64,000 nucleotides of DNA from Cymbidium sinense (lineage: Eukaryota > Streptophyta > Magnoliopsida > Asparagales > Orchidaceae). Both the position numbers and the translations under genes were made by a program. How positions within the stretch are numbered: position 1 is the first letter of the stretch; every line of letters begins with the position of its first letter. The notes below the pieces were generated by a model that worked only from the letters and a program-made list of their open reading frames with translations, was not told the origin of the DNA and ran no database searches. Positions 10,952-25,221 of this stretch are shown one piece after another. The stretch lies in contig JAKCPB010000360.1 in assembly GCA_021442155.1 (NCBI GenBank), forward strand, positions 1-64,000, in the 5' to 3' direction.

Positions 10952-12293
10952 GGCTAAAATTTTAAATTAAGTTTAATTAAAATTTAATTAAGTAATTAAG
11001 TTTGAAAAATAAAATTTTAAAAATAGACCTATCCGTTGAAAGGCGATTTGCAGCGTGGATTCCATGTCATGGGTCTTGTTGAAGCGGACAGGCTAAATTT
11101 TTTATAAAAAAAATTTAATATAGTCATAGTATTTTGCCCATATCAAAGTCATCCTGTGTCGGAATCAAGCGAGCTTGGTATCGTTGGAAACATATCAAAA
11201 TTCCCCATGACTTTCATGTTGACAAAAATCTACTATTTTAGGCAAGTAGCTTTTACAAGCGCTATAAAACTACTATCGGGGTTGAAACTTTAGCCTGACC
11301 ATAAAATTTTACCCATATCAGACTCATCCGGTATCGGAATCGAGCGAGCTTGGTATCATTGAAAACATAACAAAATTTCTCATGACTTTTATGTTGACTA
11401 AAATCTACTAGCGTCTGCGAGTTTTTTGTAAAATCTTAATTGCAGACATGTTATCACCTACTTGAACAGAAGTTACACAAAACAAAGTCATTACTACAAG
11501 TTGAAATCCATCAAGGGAGAATGAAAAGAAGCCATCTCATCAATCTCTCTTCGAACAAAAAAGTAACATGACATAGTTATCAACAAACACTCAATACCCA
11601 AACTTCAAGATCAAATGCAGTGACATTGATTACTAGGGAGCTTCGATCCACCCTTGATGACTCATAACTGTGAGACTAGAAGAATCAGTCAGAGACAAGT
11701 TGTCCATTGTTAGCTATAATCATCACTACTTCTCCATTCCCCATAAGAATTATGTCAAGTAGCAGAAGCTGAAGGAGTGAGTTTCATTAGAGAGATTATT
11801 AAAAAACACTCAACACAATAATCAGTGAGCTTTGCTTCTTCACTCGGTTTTCCTAGTGTTTGAAAAAAGAGGCATACGGCTAGAATCATAGATTTTATCA
11901 ACATGAAAGTCGTGAGAATTTTATTATTTCAACAATACTAAGCTTGATTCGACACCGGATGTGTCAGACAGGTAAAATTCTACCTGCTAAAATTTTTAAC
12001 TCACATTTCGGCATTTGCAAAAAATTGCGACTTTAGAACTCAATTTTAGATTTTATCAACATAAAAGTCGTGAAAATTTTTGCTACATTTCTAATAATAT
12101 CAAGCTTGCTCGATTTCGACATTGGATGAGTCCGATACGGGCAAAATAATGCGGTTGTGCTAATTTTTTTTTAAATTAGTTTAGGCCTAGTCCCCTGTTC
12201 AACGGGCAACTAAGCCTATTTTTAATTTTTTATTTTTTTGTGCTTAATTACCTAATTAAAATTTTAATTAATTCTAATTTAAAATTTTAGCCC
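10952..12293. mobile_element. Non-autonomous MULE, ~1.34 kb
   Basis: The left end GGCTAAAATTTTAAATTA and the right end TAATTTAAAATTTTAGCC are inverted repeats that extend inward about 110 bp to a block near the CCGTTGAA / TTCAACGGG motif of the larger MULE. Flanks cagagcgag (10943-10951) and cagagcaag (12294-12302) match at 8 of 9 bases, as expected for a Mutator-type 9-bp target duplication. No transposase is present. Inside are two subterminal modules in direct orientation on the left (11142-11235, 11312-11405) and two inverted on the right (11886-11985, 12052-12140), making an extended foldback structure. It probably moves in trans with a relative of the element at 6333-10866; that is inference from shared modules. 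Confidence 0.8.
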
Positions 12294-12302
12294 CAGAGCA
12301 AG

Positions 12303-12680
12303 AGAGATAGAGAGATAGAGATAGATATTGAGAGGGGAGCGTTGTTGGGAAAATCAAAGAAAAGGAAAAAAAACATGTTGTAATCTCCTCTTTTTTTAGA
12401 AAATCCCTGACTCATTTCTTCTCTTTCCATCTTAAGAAATTATTTGATAATATTTAATCATTTTATTATTTTTTTCATGGGCTTATAATAATCCCAATAA
12501 TTGCTCTATTATCATGATTTGAAAATTATTGATCACTTTAATGATGATTATGATACTATTAAATCTCTAATATAATAATTAATTTTTTTTCAATAATAGC
12601 CTTATCTTTTAACTTCTCATCTTTAATGGTGAAGACTCTATATAAATAATTGTGGGCTCCAAAAATGTGCCACTGACCTC
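12303..12680. other. AT-rich spacer with GA microsatellite
   Basis: A GA/GATA-rich simple repeat at 12300-12338, then AT-rich sequence with no gene that I can see. Confidence 0.5.
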
Positions 12681-13700
12681 TCATAAATAAAGAGAGTTTG
12701 ATTTAATGTCGATATAATTTTCAGAAGGCAAATGGAATAGTAGATAAGACACTATCGAGATATTTCACCCTCATTTGGTGAGAGCTTTAGATCTAGTTCC
12801 AGGTTTCCTATAGGCACAAGCACCTATAGTTAATTACCCCTCTTAATGTTGAGAGAGAACTTTCAATTAAGGCTAGTTATTAAATCACTAAATGTATAGT
12901 GTATAATAACAACAAGTGAAGTTTTAGAATTTGAGGTTTACAATTTATGAAATTCATCAGTAATAGCTTAAAGCGCATGGTTGGGGGGAATGATGACGTG
13001 CACGATCTAGATCTCATAGTTCATCATCCATATCACGGTCCCTCTATTTAGTCGAGGAGGCAGGTCGACCCCGAAGATCCTTATCAACACATGGGTTATG
13101 TCGTCAAGCAATCCTTGTAGACAGGAGATGTTTGTCTAGAAGGCACTTAAGTCTACCTTAGATGATGAGGGCTTTTTTTGCATTATCGGTGTACCTATGA
13201 TTCACAACTTAAAGGGTAGAGCCATTAGGAACATCGCACAATATATGATGTAATATAATGGTCATTTGCCACCCGTCGGACTCGTAATATGGCTCATATG
13301 TGGAAGCCACGCGCATCATAGGACCCACATCCTTCGGCATGAGATTGATTGAGAGTGAACATAGTAGAACACTTGATTTGGCATTGGCTCCTTTGTGAGA
13401 TAGAGTTTTCTTAATTTGTCACATCCGACAAATAATTGAGGAAGGTGGGTTGAATTTTTAGCTTTAAGTTTTTTAAAATTGATGATTTTCATTTAGGCAT
13501 TTAACACTTAATGACATGTTAGATTTAGCATTTAGATTGATACTTAATTTGAGTTAATTTGATTTAAAATTACAATCACATTTTGATGAAAGCATCCCTT
13601 CTGGTTGAAATCTCCATTCAACACAGTCATCATTAGGATGGATGTATTATTTGATCATTTAGATTCCATCCACTATTAATTTAATAGAGGATGGATCTAC
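12680..13700. repeat. Dispersed repeat, copy 1
   Basis: It matches 58890-59960 in the same orientation over about 1 kb. Shared blocks include 'gagagaactttc' followed by 'attaaggctagt', 'ggggaatgatgacg', 'ttggctcctttgtgag' with 'acaaataattg', and 'gaaatctccattcaacac'. No open frame of note. The class is unknown; it could be part of an LTR element or an unclassified repeat. Confidence 0.8.
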
Positions 13701-15222
13701 TATCATATGAAATTAGCTTTTAGATATTTTAATAAGTTGAAATTCTTATAATAATTAGATTTTTAGGTTTTGTTAACTGGGCAGATCCTAAGCGGAAACA
13801 ATATGACATCCTCGGACTAGATTTAAGCATCCAGCATAGTGTCGAGGCTCATGCGGGTTTTTAATAATTCAGATAATTTTATGTTTAAATTATGAGATTA
13901 ATTTCATATTTTTCATTTAATTCCAACTTAGCAGCGCCTTTTAGATCATTAAAATTTGTACTTTAAATCTACTAACATGGATGCATTTATGACTTAGAAA
14001 ATTTTCTTAATGAAATCATTGATTTTGAAAATCATAATTAGAATGAAATTCCTTAATTTTTGATTGAAGAAAGCCTATAATTTTGTAGAATTTAATTTAA
14101 CTTAGTCTTACATGCGATTATACAAGAGTTCTGAATCCAGTGGCATTGATTTATGTTGTAATTTAAAATATTGCTCGCTTAACCTTATTGAATGTTCCAA
14201 TTCTACACATCATTTGGCTTGTAATAATTAAAGAACTTTCAAATATTTACCAATTCATCACTTTCAACTTTTATTCTAACCCAAAAGAGCTAATCTTATA
14301 TTTATAAGTGAACATTGAGTTGACCACAAATCTGATTCAAATTGTATGAGTTGCTTTTGGTTCACTTACTATATCATGTAGTGCAACTTGAGCGATTATT
14401 GAAAGATTTTGTATATGCTTATTAATGAGCTAGTTAGCTACATTGTAAGTCCTTTTGTGAACTTTATTTGAATACCATTAATTTTAAAGATAGGCACTTC
14501 GATATATCATAATTCTCATATGCTTCAATCCGATTTCAAATGCAAGATCCAAATGACCCTTTTAAAAGCCACATTTATGATTGTTCATGAGTTGCCTAAT
14601 TGAACTTGTGCATGTAAGAAGGCTACCAAATTGTTTGCACACTCTTGTTCTCAATTTGAAATTTAATATTTAGATTTACCACCAATCATTGGTCATTTGA
14701 TATTCAATTGAGATCTTTATTTCATTTGAAACCAAACGTAGCTGTCTAAGTGTTCAATTAATTCTATTTATGCTTATTACTTGCTTATGAAATTGACACC
14801 CTGAATAATCAATAAGAAATTTATTCATGTTATTCGATAAGATGTCAAAGCTCACTCATATTAATATGCAAACTACCAAGCTTCATAAAAAAAAATTATT
14901 TGATTGAATTCAATTCAAAAAAAATTTTAGTTCACTTGGAAATAAGCCTGAGTAATCTCCTTGTTTATTGCATGAGTCATATTGATGCTCATTGGTTAGA
15001 GGTGTGATCACATTCGTGTTCATGTAAGACTTATCAAATCCAAACTGGATTTACCCTTAACTCCACATCAAGTTTCATATTTATTTTTTAAAAAATAGAC
15101 TTCAAATTTATTATAAGTCTTTTATGAGTTTAGTATTAGCCTCCTTAAATTTCACTCGCAATCAACTTAAGTATCCTCATTGGTTTAAACATATGTAACA
15201 ACGGGTCAAGCATTCATTATTA
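13701..15222. other. No gene seen
   Basis: AT-rich intergenic or intronic sequence, with many stops on both strands and no protein motif. Confidence 0.5.
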
Positions 15223-15226
15223 ACCT

Positions 15227-15355
15227 GATAAGTATGAAGATATTGAACCATATGGCAAATCTGAAAACTCAAAGGAACCAAAGCAGAGCAGTCAGAAGAA
15301 GCCAAACGCAAAGATGACTAAACGTACTGGCCTGAAACTCTCCAAGAAATCTTAA
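15227..15355 (+). CDS. Possible orphan 3'-terminal coding exon, 42 codons
   Basis: An open frame of 42 residues begins DKYEDIEPYGKSENSKEPKQ, ends TKRTGLKLSKKS, and stops at 15353-15355. It is highly charged and Lys/Ser-rich, like the tail of a nuclear protein. Downstream (15356-16150) is T-rich sequence of 3'-UTR character. There is an in-frame stop just upstream, and an AG at 15231-15232 could be a splice acceptor, so this may be the last exon of a gene whose earlier exons are missing or far upstream. I do not recognise the protein. It could also be chance coding. Confidence 0.25.
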   Translation, partial: DKYEDIEPYGKSENSKEPKQSSQKKPNAKMTKRTGLKLSKKS

Positions 15356-17600
15356 ACGTTGAGATTACAACAGAGTTCTGCCATTTTTTACTATTGCTCT
15401 GCCTGAGTCCAGTTGAAGGTGGAAACTGCTATCATCTTCGACTACTGTCCTGCCTGTTCCAGAGAAGAGCATTTAGATTCATCTTCCCTGCCTTGGTCCT
15501 TCTCCAGTGCATGATTTCGCTGAAGATATACCATGGGATGGCACTTTTATTAAGGTATTTTGCGAGCTTGTGCTGGAATGAGATGAAATTTTGTCCATTT
15601 AATTATCTAATAGAATGACCATATGATCATATTATTTGTAGAGCATTTGATTTTTTTATACTGTATGATTTATTATCTTATATATAATTTTTTTTTCATG
15701 CAAACCTCCTTTCTTTTGACAGAAGCTGGAAATTGGTTTCTGCAATTTTGCATAATGTGAGTTATTTGGGAAATTGTACTTAGCTTAGTTCCTATGCTTA
15801 TTTCTCAAATGATCTGTTGAACTTGGACTCTTTATTTGGCTACTTCTGTGATATATTCTCTTGTATTTTGGACGGAGCCTTTTTGATCTCAAGCACATGA
15901 ATTTTCTGAGCTCAATTTTTTATTTCTTATTTCGCTTTCTTTGATGTGGTTACTCATAATTTAGTTTCTATTTACATTTTCTCTTGATTTTAATTATTTT
16001 TAATTAATTTTTTCATTAATGAAATGCTGGGTTTGACACTTGAAGAAAAATTGATCGGAATCTAAATGAGTTTGGCTGCGAAGGACAGGACATTGCATAA
16101 CTCTTTTTTGTTTTTGCCTTTTGCTTTTGGCAGTTGAATCTTGTGTCAATCAAAGATGAATGTAGTGGAAATTATTGTGAAAAAAATATATAATTTTAAA
16201 AAATTATTGTGAATATTATATATTAAAAAAATTCGGGAAACAAACTTCTAATGATCACATTCTAGTGGAAGCTGCGGAAAGCTTATAAAGTTTTTTGAAA
16301 AAAAATAAAAACTGAAAAAGTGGACTGGAAGGTTGAGAAATTAGAGTTGGTGGACAAGTTGTGGCTTTAAGTAATTATAACTGAGATGGTTTTCAATTAT
16401 GGTGAATTTCTTCAAATTATAAAATAAATTGGGGCATTTTAAATTATAATAGACCTATATTTTATATATAATATTTAATATTTTAATATTTATATAAATA
16501 AATAATAGCAGTATCATTAATATTTTAAAGAAATATCTATTTTCATACATAAAAAATATATCATATTTAATAAACATCAAATTTTAGATGTTAGATATAT
16601 AAATGCATAAATTGTGTGCTATGTATGTAAAACGTCTTTGTTGTTATTAGGATGAGATTTAAATTGGGCACAATTATGATTAATTCCTTTAACAATTATT
16701 CATTTTCTTCTAAAATGCATTTTCTTTCTCATATATGAGACCAAATTATAATATCATTGTCCTAAAAATGAGATGAGATGAAAATTAAGAAAAAAAAATT
16801 AAACCCTGAAAACAATAAAGTAGATATAAAAAAAAGTTTAGGTGGTTCAATTTTATGGCATGAATAGCATCAAAAAAATCAGCAAGCATATCTATTGAAT
16901 ACAATAAGCTCAAAAAGTGTTTTGACTCTCTAGATATATAAATGTTGATATTCAATACAAATTATCCTCTTTAGATGATTTTGTATATCACATTTATAGT
17001 AATGAATGTTTTCAAAAGAAGAACTAAAGATTCATTAATGGTATAGGAACTATCCTTCCATTGTTATAGCTAATGAATATATTGGTTGTAATGTAGAATT
17101 TGTTGAATGTTCTTGTGGAATCTTGTTAGGCAATTAAAACAAAATATGAATTTATTGATGTTGTAATATCTTCTTTATAACATGTCTTGTAATGGCTAGG
17201 ATTTACTCAAGAGGACTAGAGCTTTTCTAAGGATAAGTTCTTCTCAAATGTGTTGTTGAGTAACTTTGAAAAAATATAATTAGAGTTTCTATGTTAATAC
17301 TCAAAATATCTCTAAATTAATGATTTTAAATGATTGTTGTCTACTTGAAAGCAGAGAAAGGTGGGTGTTAATTTGACAATTATTTCTAAGACTTTTTTTT
17401 AAAAAAACTTGTGATTGGATAAGACTGTGCATCTATGTTCAATTATTTTAAAATTTTCTATTAATTTTAAATTTTTGTCATGCTCAACTACGACGTTCAA
17501 TACAGCCATAGTGCTAGTGAAAGCTTGCACTGAAGCGATAAATTAAATGAATGTGCACTGATTTTAAAATTTATTTTTAATAATAAAATAAATAATAAAA
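15356..17600. other. UTR-like then AT-rich spacer, no gene
   Basis: 15360-16150 looks like untranslated or intronic transcript sequence (T-rich, balanced GC patches). 16150-17600 is very AT-rich with no coding signal. A 74-codon frame at 15394-15618 has no recognisable motif. Confidence 0.4.
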
Positions 17601-17609
17601 ATAAAATAA

Positions 17610-17614
<5 letters not shown>

Positions 17615-17672
<58 letters not shown>
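17615..17672. repeat. (TA)n microsatellite
   Basis: About 58 bp of TA, directly beyond the 3' end of the PPR pseudogene. Confidence 0.97.
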
Positions 17673-17677
<5 letters not shown>

Positions 17678-17725
17678 AAAAACACTATAAAATTTATCCA
17701 AAGATTTGTGCGGGCTGCCATGGGA

Positions 17726-19282
17726 TCACCAGTAATTTTTGCAGGAGCAACTGCCATCCTTGAAGTGGTGAAAACGATTGCAATCCCTCACAGAAATATC
17801 TCTTGCATAAACCCTAGAAATCAGCCTGATCGCCTCATGACAGTCCACACAAATCCTCAGGTTCTTCACCACCCTCATCTCCGTCCCTCGTCTCGTTTTC
17901 ATCAGCCCGAAAGCCACAGCCAGCTTCTCGCTGTGGGCCGACAACGCTAACTCCTTCCCTTCCTCCTCCCCATCAAAATCCAGTAACACCTCCCCGGTAT
18001 TACCCACGTATCCCACTCCCCTCAACCTCCCCATCATCTCCTCCAGCATCAGATATAAGTCTTCGGTTTCCGGAGCCGAAATGTCACCGGCGAAGAACTC
18101 GTGGATCTGGCCATCGACCTCAATGGAGCTGCATCCTGGCGTCTTTTCACACCATTGCTCTCCATGAGCCTCCTAATGGACGATACCTCGTCCCACCTCC
18201 CATCTTAGCATAGACATTAGAAAGCAGCACATAAGCTGCGCTGTTCCCTGGTTCAAGCGCGATAAGCCCTTTGATGGCAGCCTCACATGTGATGATATCG
18301 CCATGGGTTCTCGAACCCCCAAGCAGAGCTCCCCAGATGAGCGCATCAGGCTGCATCGGCATTGATCGAACCGTCGACCATGCTTGGCCTATCAACCCAG
18401 CGCGAGCATAGGGTCGACCATGCACCCAAAGTGTTCGATCGATGCCGCGATGCCGAACTCTGGGCACATCGCTGCGAAATACCGCTCGCCCTCTCGGACA
18501 AGCCCACCATGCACGCATGCCTGGAGAACGGCCAGCAATGTGACGGAATTTGGTTTCAATCCGGGGTTTCGTACCATGTCCTGAAACATGGCGAGGGATT
18601 CTCGGGCAAGGCCATGCACGGCGAGACCTGATATCATAGCAGTCCACGAGGTGGCGTCGCGGCTTGGAGGGGGCAATTCGTCGAACACGTTGCGGGCCCG
18701 TTGAACGCGACCACACTTGGCGTACATGTCGATGAGGGAGGTGGCGAGGACGGCGTTAATGGAGAGACCGCGACGGGAAATGAAGGCGTGGGCCCAAAGG
18801 CCGTGGTGGATGGCGCCTAAGCGGGCGCAACAGAGAACGGAGGAGGGTGAATAGTTGCAGAGGCTCAGGTCTACATGGCGTTGAAAGAGAGAGAGGAACA
18901 GGTGAGATTAGTGCCCGTGGATAAAACAGACAGAACAACATTCAAATTGTAGTCATTGCAGGAAGTGGAAGAAAGGAAGGAGAGGAGTTAGAGTCGGGAA
19001 GTCAATAGAAAGAGAGGAGGAAGAAAGAGATGATAAGTGGAGAAACAAATGAAAGAGAATGTAAAGAACATGAGATAAATAAAACCAGAGAGAAGATGTA
19101 AATAGAGAAGAAGAAAAATAGGAAAGGAGAAGACGAGACGGAGAGGAGGAGGAAGGTGAATGAGTCGCCTAACCATATATGAATCTAAAGGTAAGCGGGT
19201 TTGGGGTGGGAGGGGAGACAGTTCAGGCGAAGATGTCTGGGTTGGATGGGAGGAGGTGGAGGCTTGGGTGGGTCGACGCCAT
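17726..19282 (-). pseudogene. PPR protein, PLS class with E and DYW domains, broken
   Basis: PLS-class PPR proteins bind organellar RNA, and their DYW domain is a cytidine deaminase for C-to-U editing. The likely start is ATG at 19282-19280 (MASTHPSLHLLPSNPDIFA), followed at once by TGA where Trp is expected and by a decayed stretch to about 18920. From 18915 PPR motifs are clear (INAVLATSLIDMYAKCGRVQ, ATSWTAMISGLAVHGLARES). The E region follows (PDALIWGALLGGSRTHGDI, AYVLLSNVYAKMG). The DYW domain at 18049-17726 keeps HSEKLA (His and Glu of the active site), CVDC-H and the terminal CSCKNYW, so the last triplet is NYW. One-base frame changes occur near 18400, 18190 and 18150. The GC-rich codon use differs from the AT-rich surroundings. 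No symbol is assigned because the 5' part is too degraded. Confidence 0.85.
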
Positions 19283-19344
19283 GACACCTTCACTTCCTGC
19301 ACGGAAGCAAGTTAAAAGTTAAAAAATTATTTATGAATTTGCTG

Positions 19345-21158
<1,814 letters not shown>

Positions 21159-21166
21159 TTAGTTCC

Positions 21167-21530
21167 TAGGGCTGTCAAAAAATTCTTTGTTCATCGTATT
21201 AGACTCGTTAAATGCTGTATTATTTCACATTCTACTGAATCTGAAAAATATTTTAAGTTTGATTTATAAGCGGCGAGCTTAATAATCCTTTATTGACGTG
21301 TTAAATCGTTTTTTTTAATAGTTAAAGCTTTTTGTAAAAAAAGTCGGTTTAGTTAAAATCCTTTTTCCTCCATATATTTTGAATTATTATTTTTTTTCTA
21401 TTTAGCTTATTATTTTAAATAATTAACATAACACTAAAATTTTAAATCATTTCAAACATTAGCCGAACATAAATAGAATATTTTTGGATGAGCCGAATAT
21501 GAATAAAGTTTTGACTCATTTATACTCCTA
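21167..21530. mobile_element. hAT-type MITE, 364 bp
   Basis: Perfect 8-bp flanking duplication TTAGTTCC at 21159-21166 and 21531-21538. The ends TAGGGCTGTCAAA and its partner (right end reads as TAGGAGTATAAAT in reverse complement) match in the TAGG start and partly beyond. Inside are weak GAGCCGAAT / GCTCGTT-type stretches often seen in hAT-derived plant MITEs. No coding capacity. Confidence 0.75.
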
Positions 21531-21716
21531 TTAGTTCCACACCTTTCACCACTTGGTTATTGCTTTTACATGCACATTAATCTTATTCTTTTGTATATAT
21601 AAATCAACTTAGTTTTTCAAAATTAAATATTTTTTATTTTTATAAAAATTTTAAAAATTTGATCGTGATATCAACTAAGTATATGATCTGATAGTTAAAA
21701 AATGGAGAAGATGTTT

Positions 21717-22630
<914 letters not shown>

Positions 22631-22631
22631 T

Positions 22632-22639
22632 TATAAATA
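22632..22639 (+). promoter_or_regulatory. TATA box of COMT pseudogene
   Basis: TATAAATA lies about 90 bp before the ATG at 22730, a normal plant promoter-to-start spacing. Confidence 0.55.
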
Positions 22640-22729
22640 GAACCAATCTTCTCCGATGCCGAACAGAATAAGGCGACTAAGCTGTTCGATCGCTCTTGCC
22701 ATTTGTCCGCGTACTTTCTATATAAATCA

Positions 22730-25221
22730 ATGGGTTCAACGCCTATAATTGAGAAGCCCGTTATGGAGGCCGACGACGACAGGATGGCGCCCAACTACGC
22801 CATCAAACTAACGAGCTCCTCAGTTGTCCCCATGACCCTCTCCGCTGCCATTGAACTCGGTCTCTTGGAGCATATCGCCGCGGCAGGCCCAGGCGCGGAG
22901 CTCACTGCCCGCATCGGTGCCACCAACCCCCACGCACCCTCTATGGTAGAGCGCATCCTACGCCTCCTCGCCAGCCACTCCGTCTTCAAATGCTCCGCCG
23001 AAACCCAAACCGACGGCCACGTCATCCACTGCTATAGAACTGCTCCCGTGTGCAAGTACCCGACTACCAACGAGGATGGCGTCTCCATGGTCGCTCTATC
23101 CCTTTTGAGCAATGACAGGGTCACCAAGGCCAGCTGGTACTATTTGAAGGACGCAGTTTTGCACGGGGGCGTACCTTTCATATATGTGACGGCATGACGG
23201 AGTTCGAGTACCATATGTCGGATCCAAGGTTCAGCAAGGTGTTCAACGAGGGGATGAGGTGCCACTCCATCATCATCATGAAAAACTTACTCGACCTTTA
23301 CCGGGGCTTCGACGACATTCAAATGCTGGTGGATGTCGGGGGCGGCACGGGAGGGACGCTCAGCATGATCGCCGCCAAGCACCCTCACATCAAGGGGATC
23401 AATTTCGATCTTCCTCATGTCATAGCACAAGCTCCTGCTTTACCTGGTCAGTGCCTGTGAATTAATCAGACTTTAATAAAAATTTCCTCGGAGGTGGTGA
23501 TAGTCATGATATCTGATACGAAACTATTTTCTGATATATGTCTTTAATCACTGTAATTAGCTTTGATACAGTGAGCTTGAGTGATAAATTCCTTCTGAAT
23601 TGAAGTCTGGCTCTGTTTACTGTTCCAATTGGGTCTGTTGGGTGTGAGTTGAGTCAAGAAATTGAGTCAAACCCTTTTCAAGTGAGTTAACCCGGCTGAG
23701 TTAAAGAAGGAAACGTTATCGGGAGCTTTTAGATCCGTTGGATCTAGCGCCTTTTCTTCTCGGCCGTTGGATGGGCTCCCTTGGATCGAGTTCTTCTTTT
23801 CTTCTTACTTGAGCCGTCAGATTTCCGCGTTTATTTCTAACCCTTGGATTTATTTATTCTTTTGCTTCTTGCTATCACAGTGGATTACAGTGTTCAATCC
23901 CTTCGGTGTGATTTGGCTTTTGATCAAGGGCGTTGGATGAGCTTAGTGGATATGATGTCGACAATCGGCGGCTATTGTACAATCAGATCGGTAAACCCTA
24001 ATTCATTTCTTGGTTTTCCTTTTACGGTTCGTCTCTAGGGTTTAGAGGAAAGCAGGGAGATGGAGAGATTAGGGAGATGGCGGAGATTCTTAAGGAGAAG
24101 ATCTATCAGTGAAGATCCATATCCACGAGGAGATCACGAACCGAGAGAGAGAATTTGGAGGAGCTCAGGGGTTCTGTCTGTTTGGGGTTTTCGGTTTCCG
24201 TGGGATTTAGCTGGGGGGGAGAGCCTAGGAGAAAGGAGAGGCGAGGAGGGAGAACAGTCTTGAGATAAATTCTTCAACTTTCCCAGTTCTATATAGTCTT
24301 TGTTCTTAGAAGGTTTTACGTTGGTTCAGCTGTAATTTTTTTAGAGTCTTTCTGTAGTTAGTTAGACTTCTTGATCTTCATGCTATTAATCTTTTTAGAG
24401 TCTGTGTTAGGTTAGATTTCTTGATCTCACGTAATCTTGTTTTATATTTAGCTTGTTTATATGTTATCTTCTTGATTCTTCTTGTAATCAGTTACATTTG
24501 GGATTGATATTTTCTTTTATGTAGTAAATCCTCCAGAAAGCTAATTATTTTATTTATTTACCTATCGATTTATTCTCTGCTTATTCGGATTTTCTTCCTA
24601 CACAGTTGTTAATGTTTTAATGCCATGCCTTTTTCCTCGATTCTTTGGTCTCTGTTGATGGCTTGGGATATGTGTTCATATCAATATCAGTAGGACAAAT
24701 TCGCAAAGAAATTAAGAGATTGATGATTCAGAATCCAAAATTTATTTGTGCTGCAGGGGTTGAGCACGTCGGAGGAGACGCGTTTGCTTCCATCCCGAGC
24801 GGAGATGCCATTTTCATGAAGGTATGTATGCACGTAAATTACAAGTTTTGATCGATGAGACTAATTGATTGATTCAGAAATTAATCAATCCATATATTAA
24901 TGTAAACCATGTCTGAACTCATGTAATTAAATGCATAGTGGATTCTTCATGACTGGTGCGACGGGGACAGCATTTAGATATTGAAGAACTGCTGGAAGGC
25001 CCTGCCGAAAAATGGTGGATTCCATCCTCCCTGAGACTCCTGAAACCACTGATGTAGTGCAAAGCATCTTCCGTTTGGATTTGATCATGCTGCTCGAGAG
25101 CCCCAGTGGAAAGGAGCGGACTGAGAAAGAGTTCAAGAAACTGGCCTTACAGTCTGGTTTTTCTAGCTTCAAGCTGATATGCAACTTTTCAATTGTTTGG
25201 GTTATGGAATTTATCAAGTAG
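22730..25221 (+). pseudogene. Caffeic acid 3-O-methyltransferase-like (COMT), three-exon pseudogene
   Basis: COMT methylates caffeate, 5-hydroxyconiferaldehyde and similar phenolics with S-adenosylmethionine in lignin synthesis. The start chosen is MGSTPIIEKP at 22730; an upstream ATG at 22703 gives a non-family leader. Exon 1 (22730-23446) encodes the dimerisation domain (MTLSAAIELGLLEHIAAAGP), NEDGVSMVALSL, and the SAM motif [15 protein letters not shown] deletion near 23185-23195 in the segment before [18 protein letters not shown] shifts the frame. Intron 1 has GT at 23447 and AG at 24755-24756. Exon 2 (24757-24821) is VEHVGGDAFASIPSGDAIFMK. Intron 2 is 24822-24938. Exon 3 (24939-25221) has WILHDW with the catalytic His, then an in-frame TAG, a small deletion with frameshift after KALPKNG, and a good C terminus to VWVMEFIK. 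Intron 1 (1.3 kb) has a TGTTGGG start near 23636 and may hold an insertion. Confidence 0.9.

Noticed and set aside
24060..24263. Separate small gene in COMT intron 1
   Set aside because: Arg/Glu-rich frame from a GA-rich stretch; more likely inserted or UTR-like sequence.
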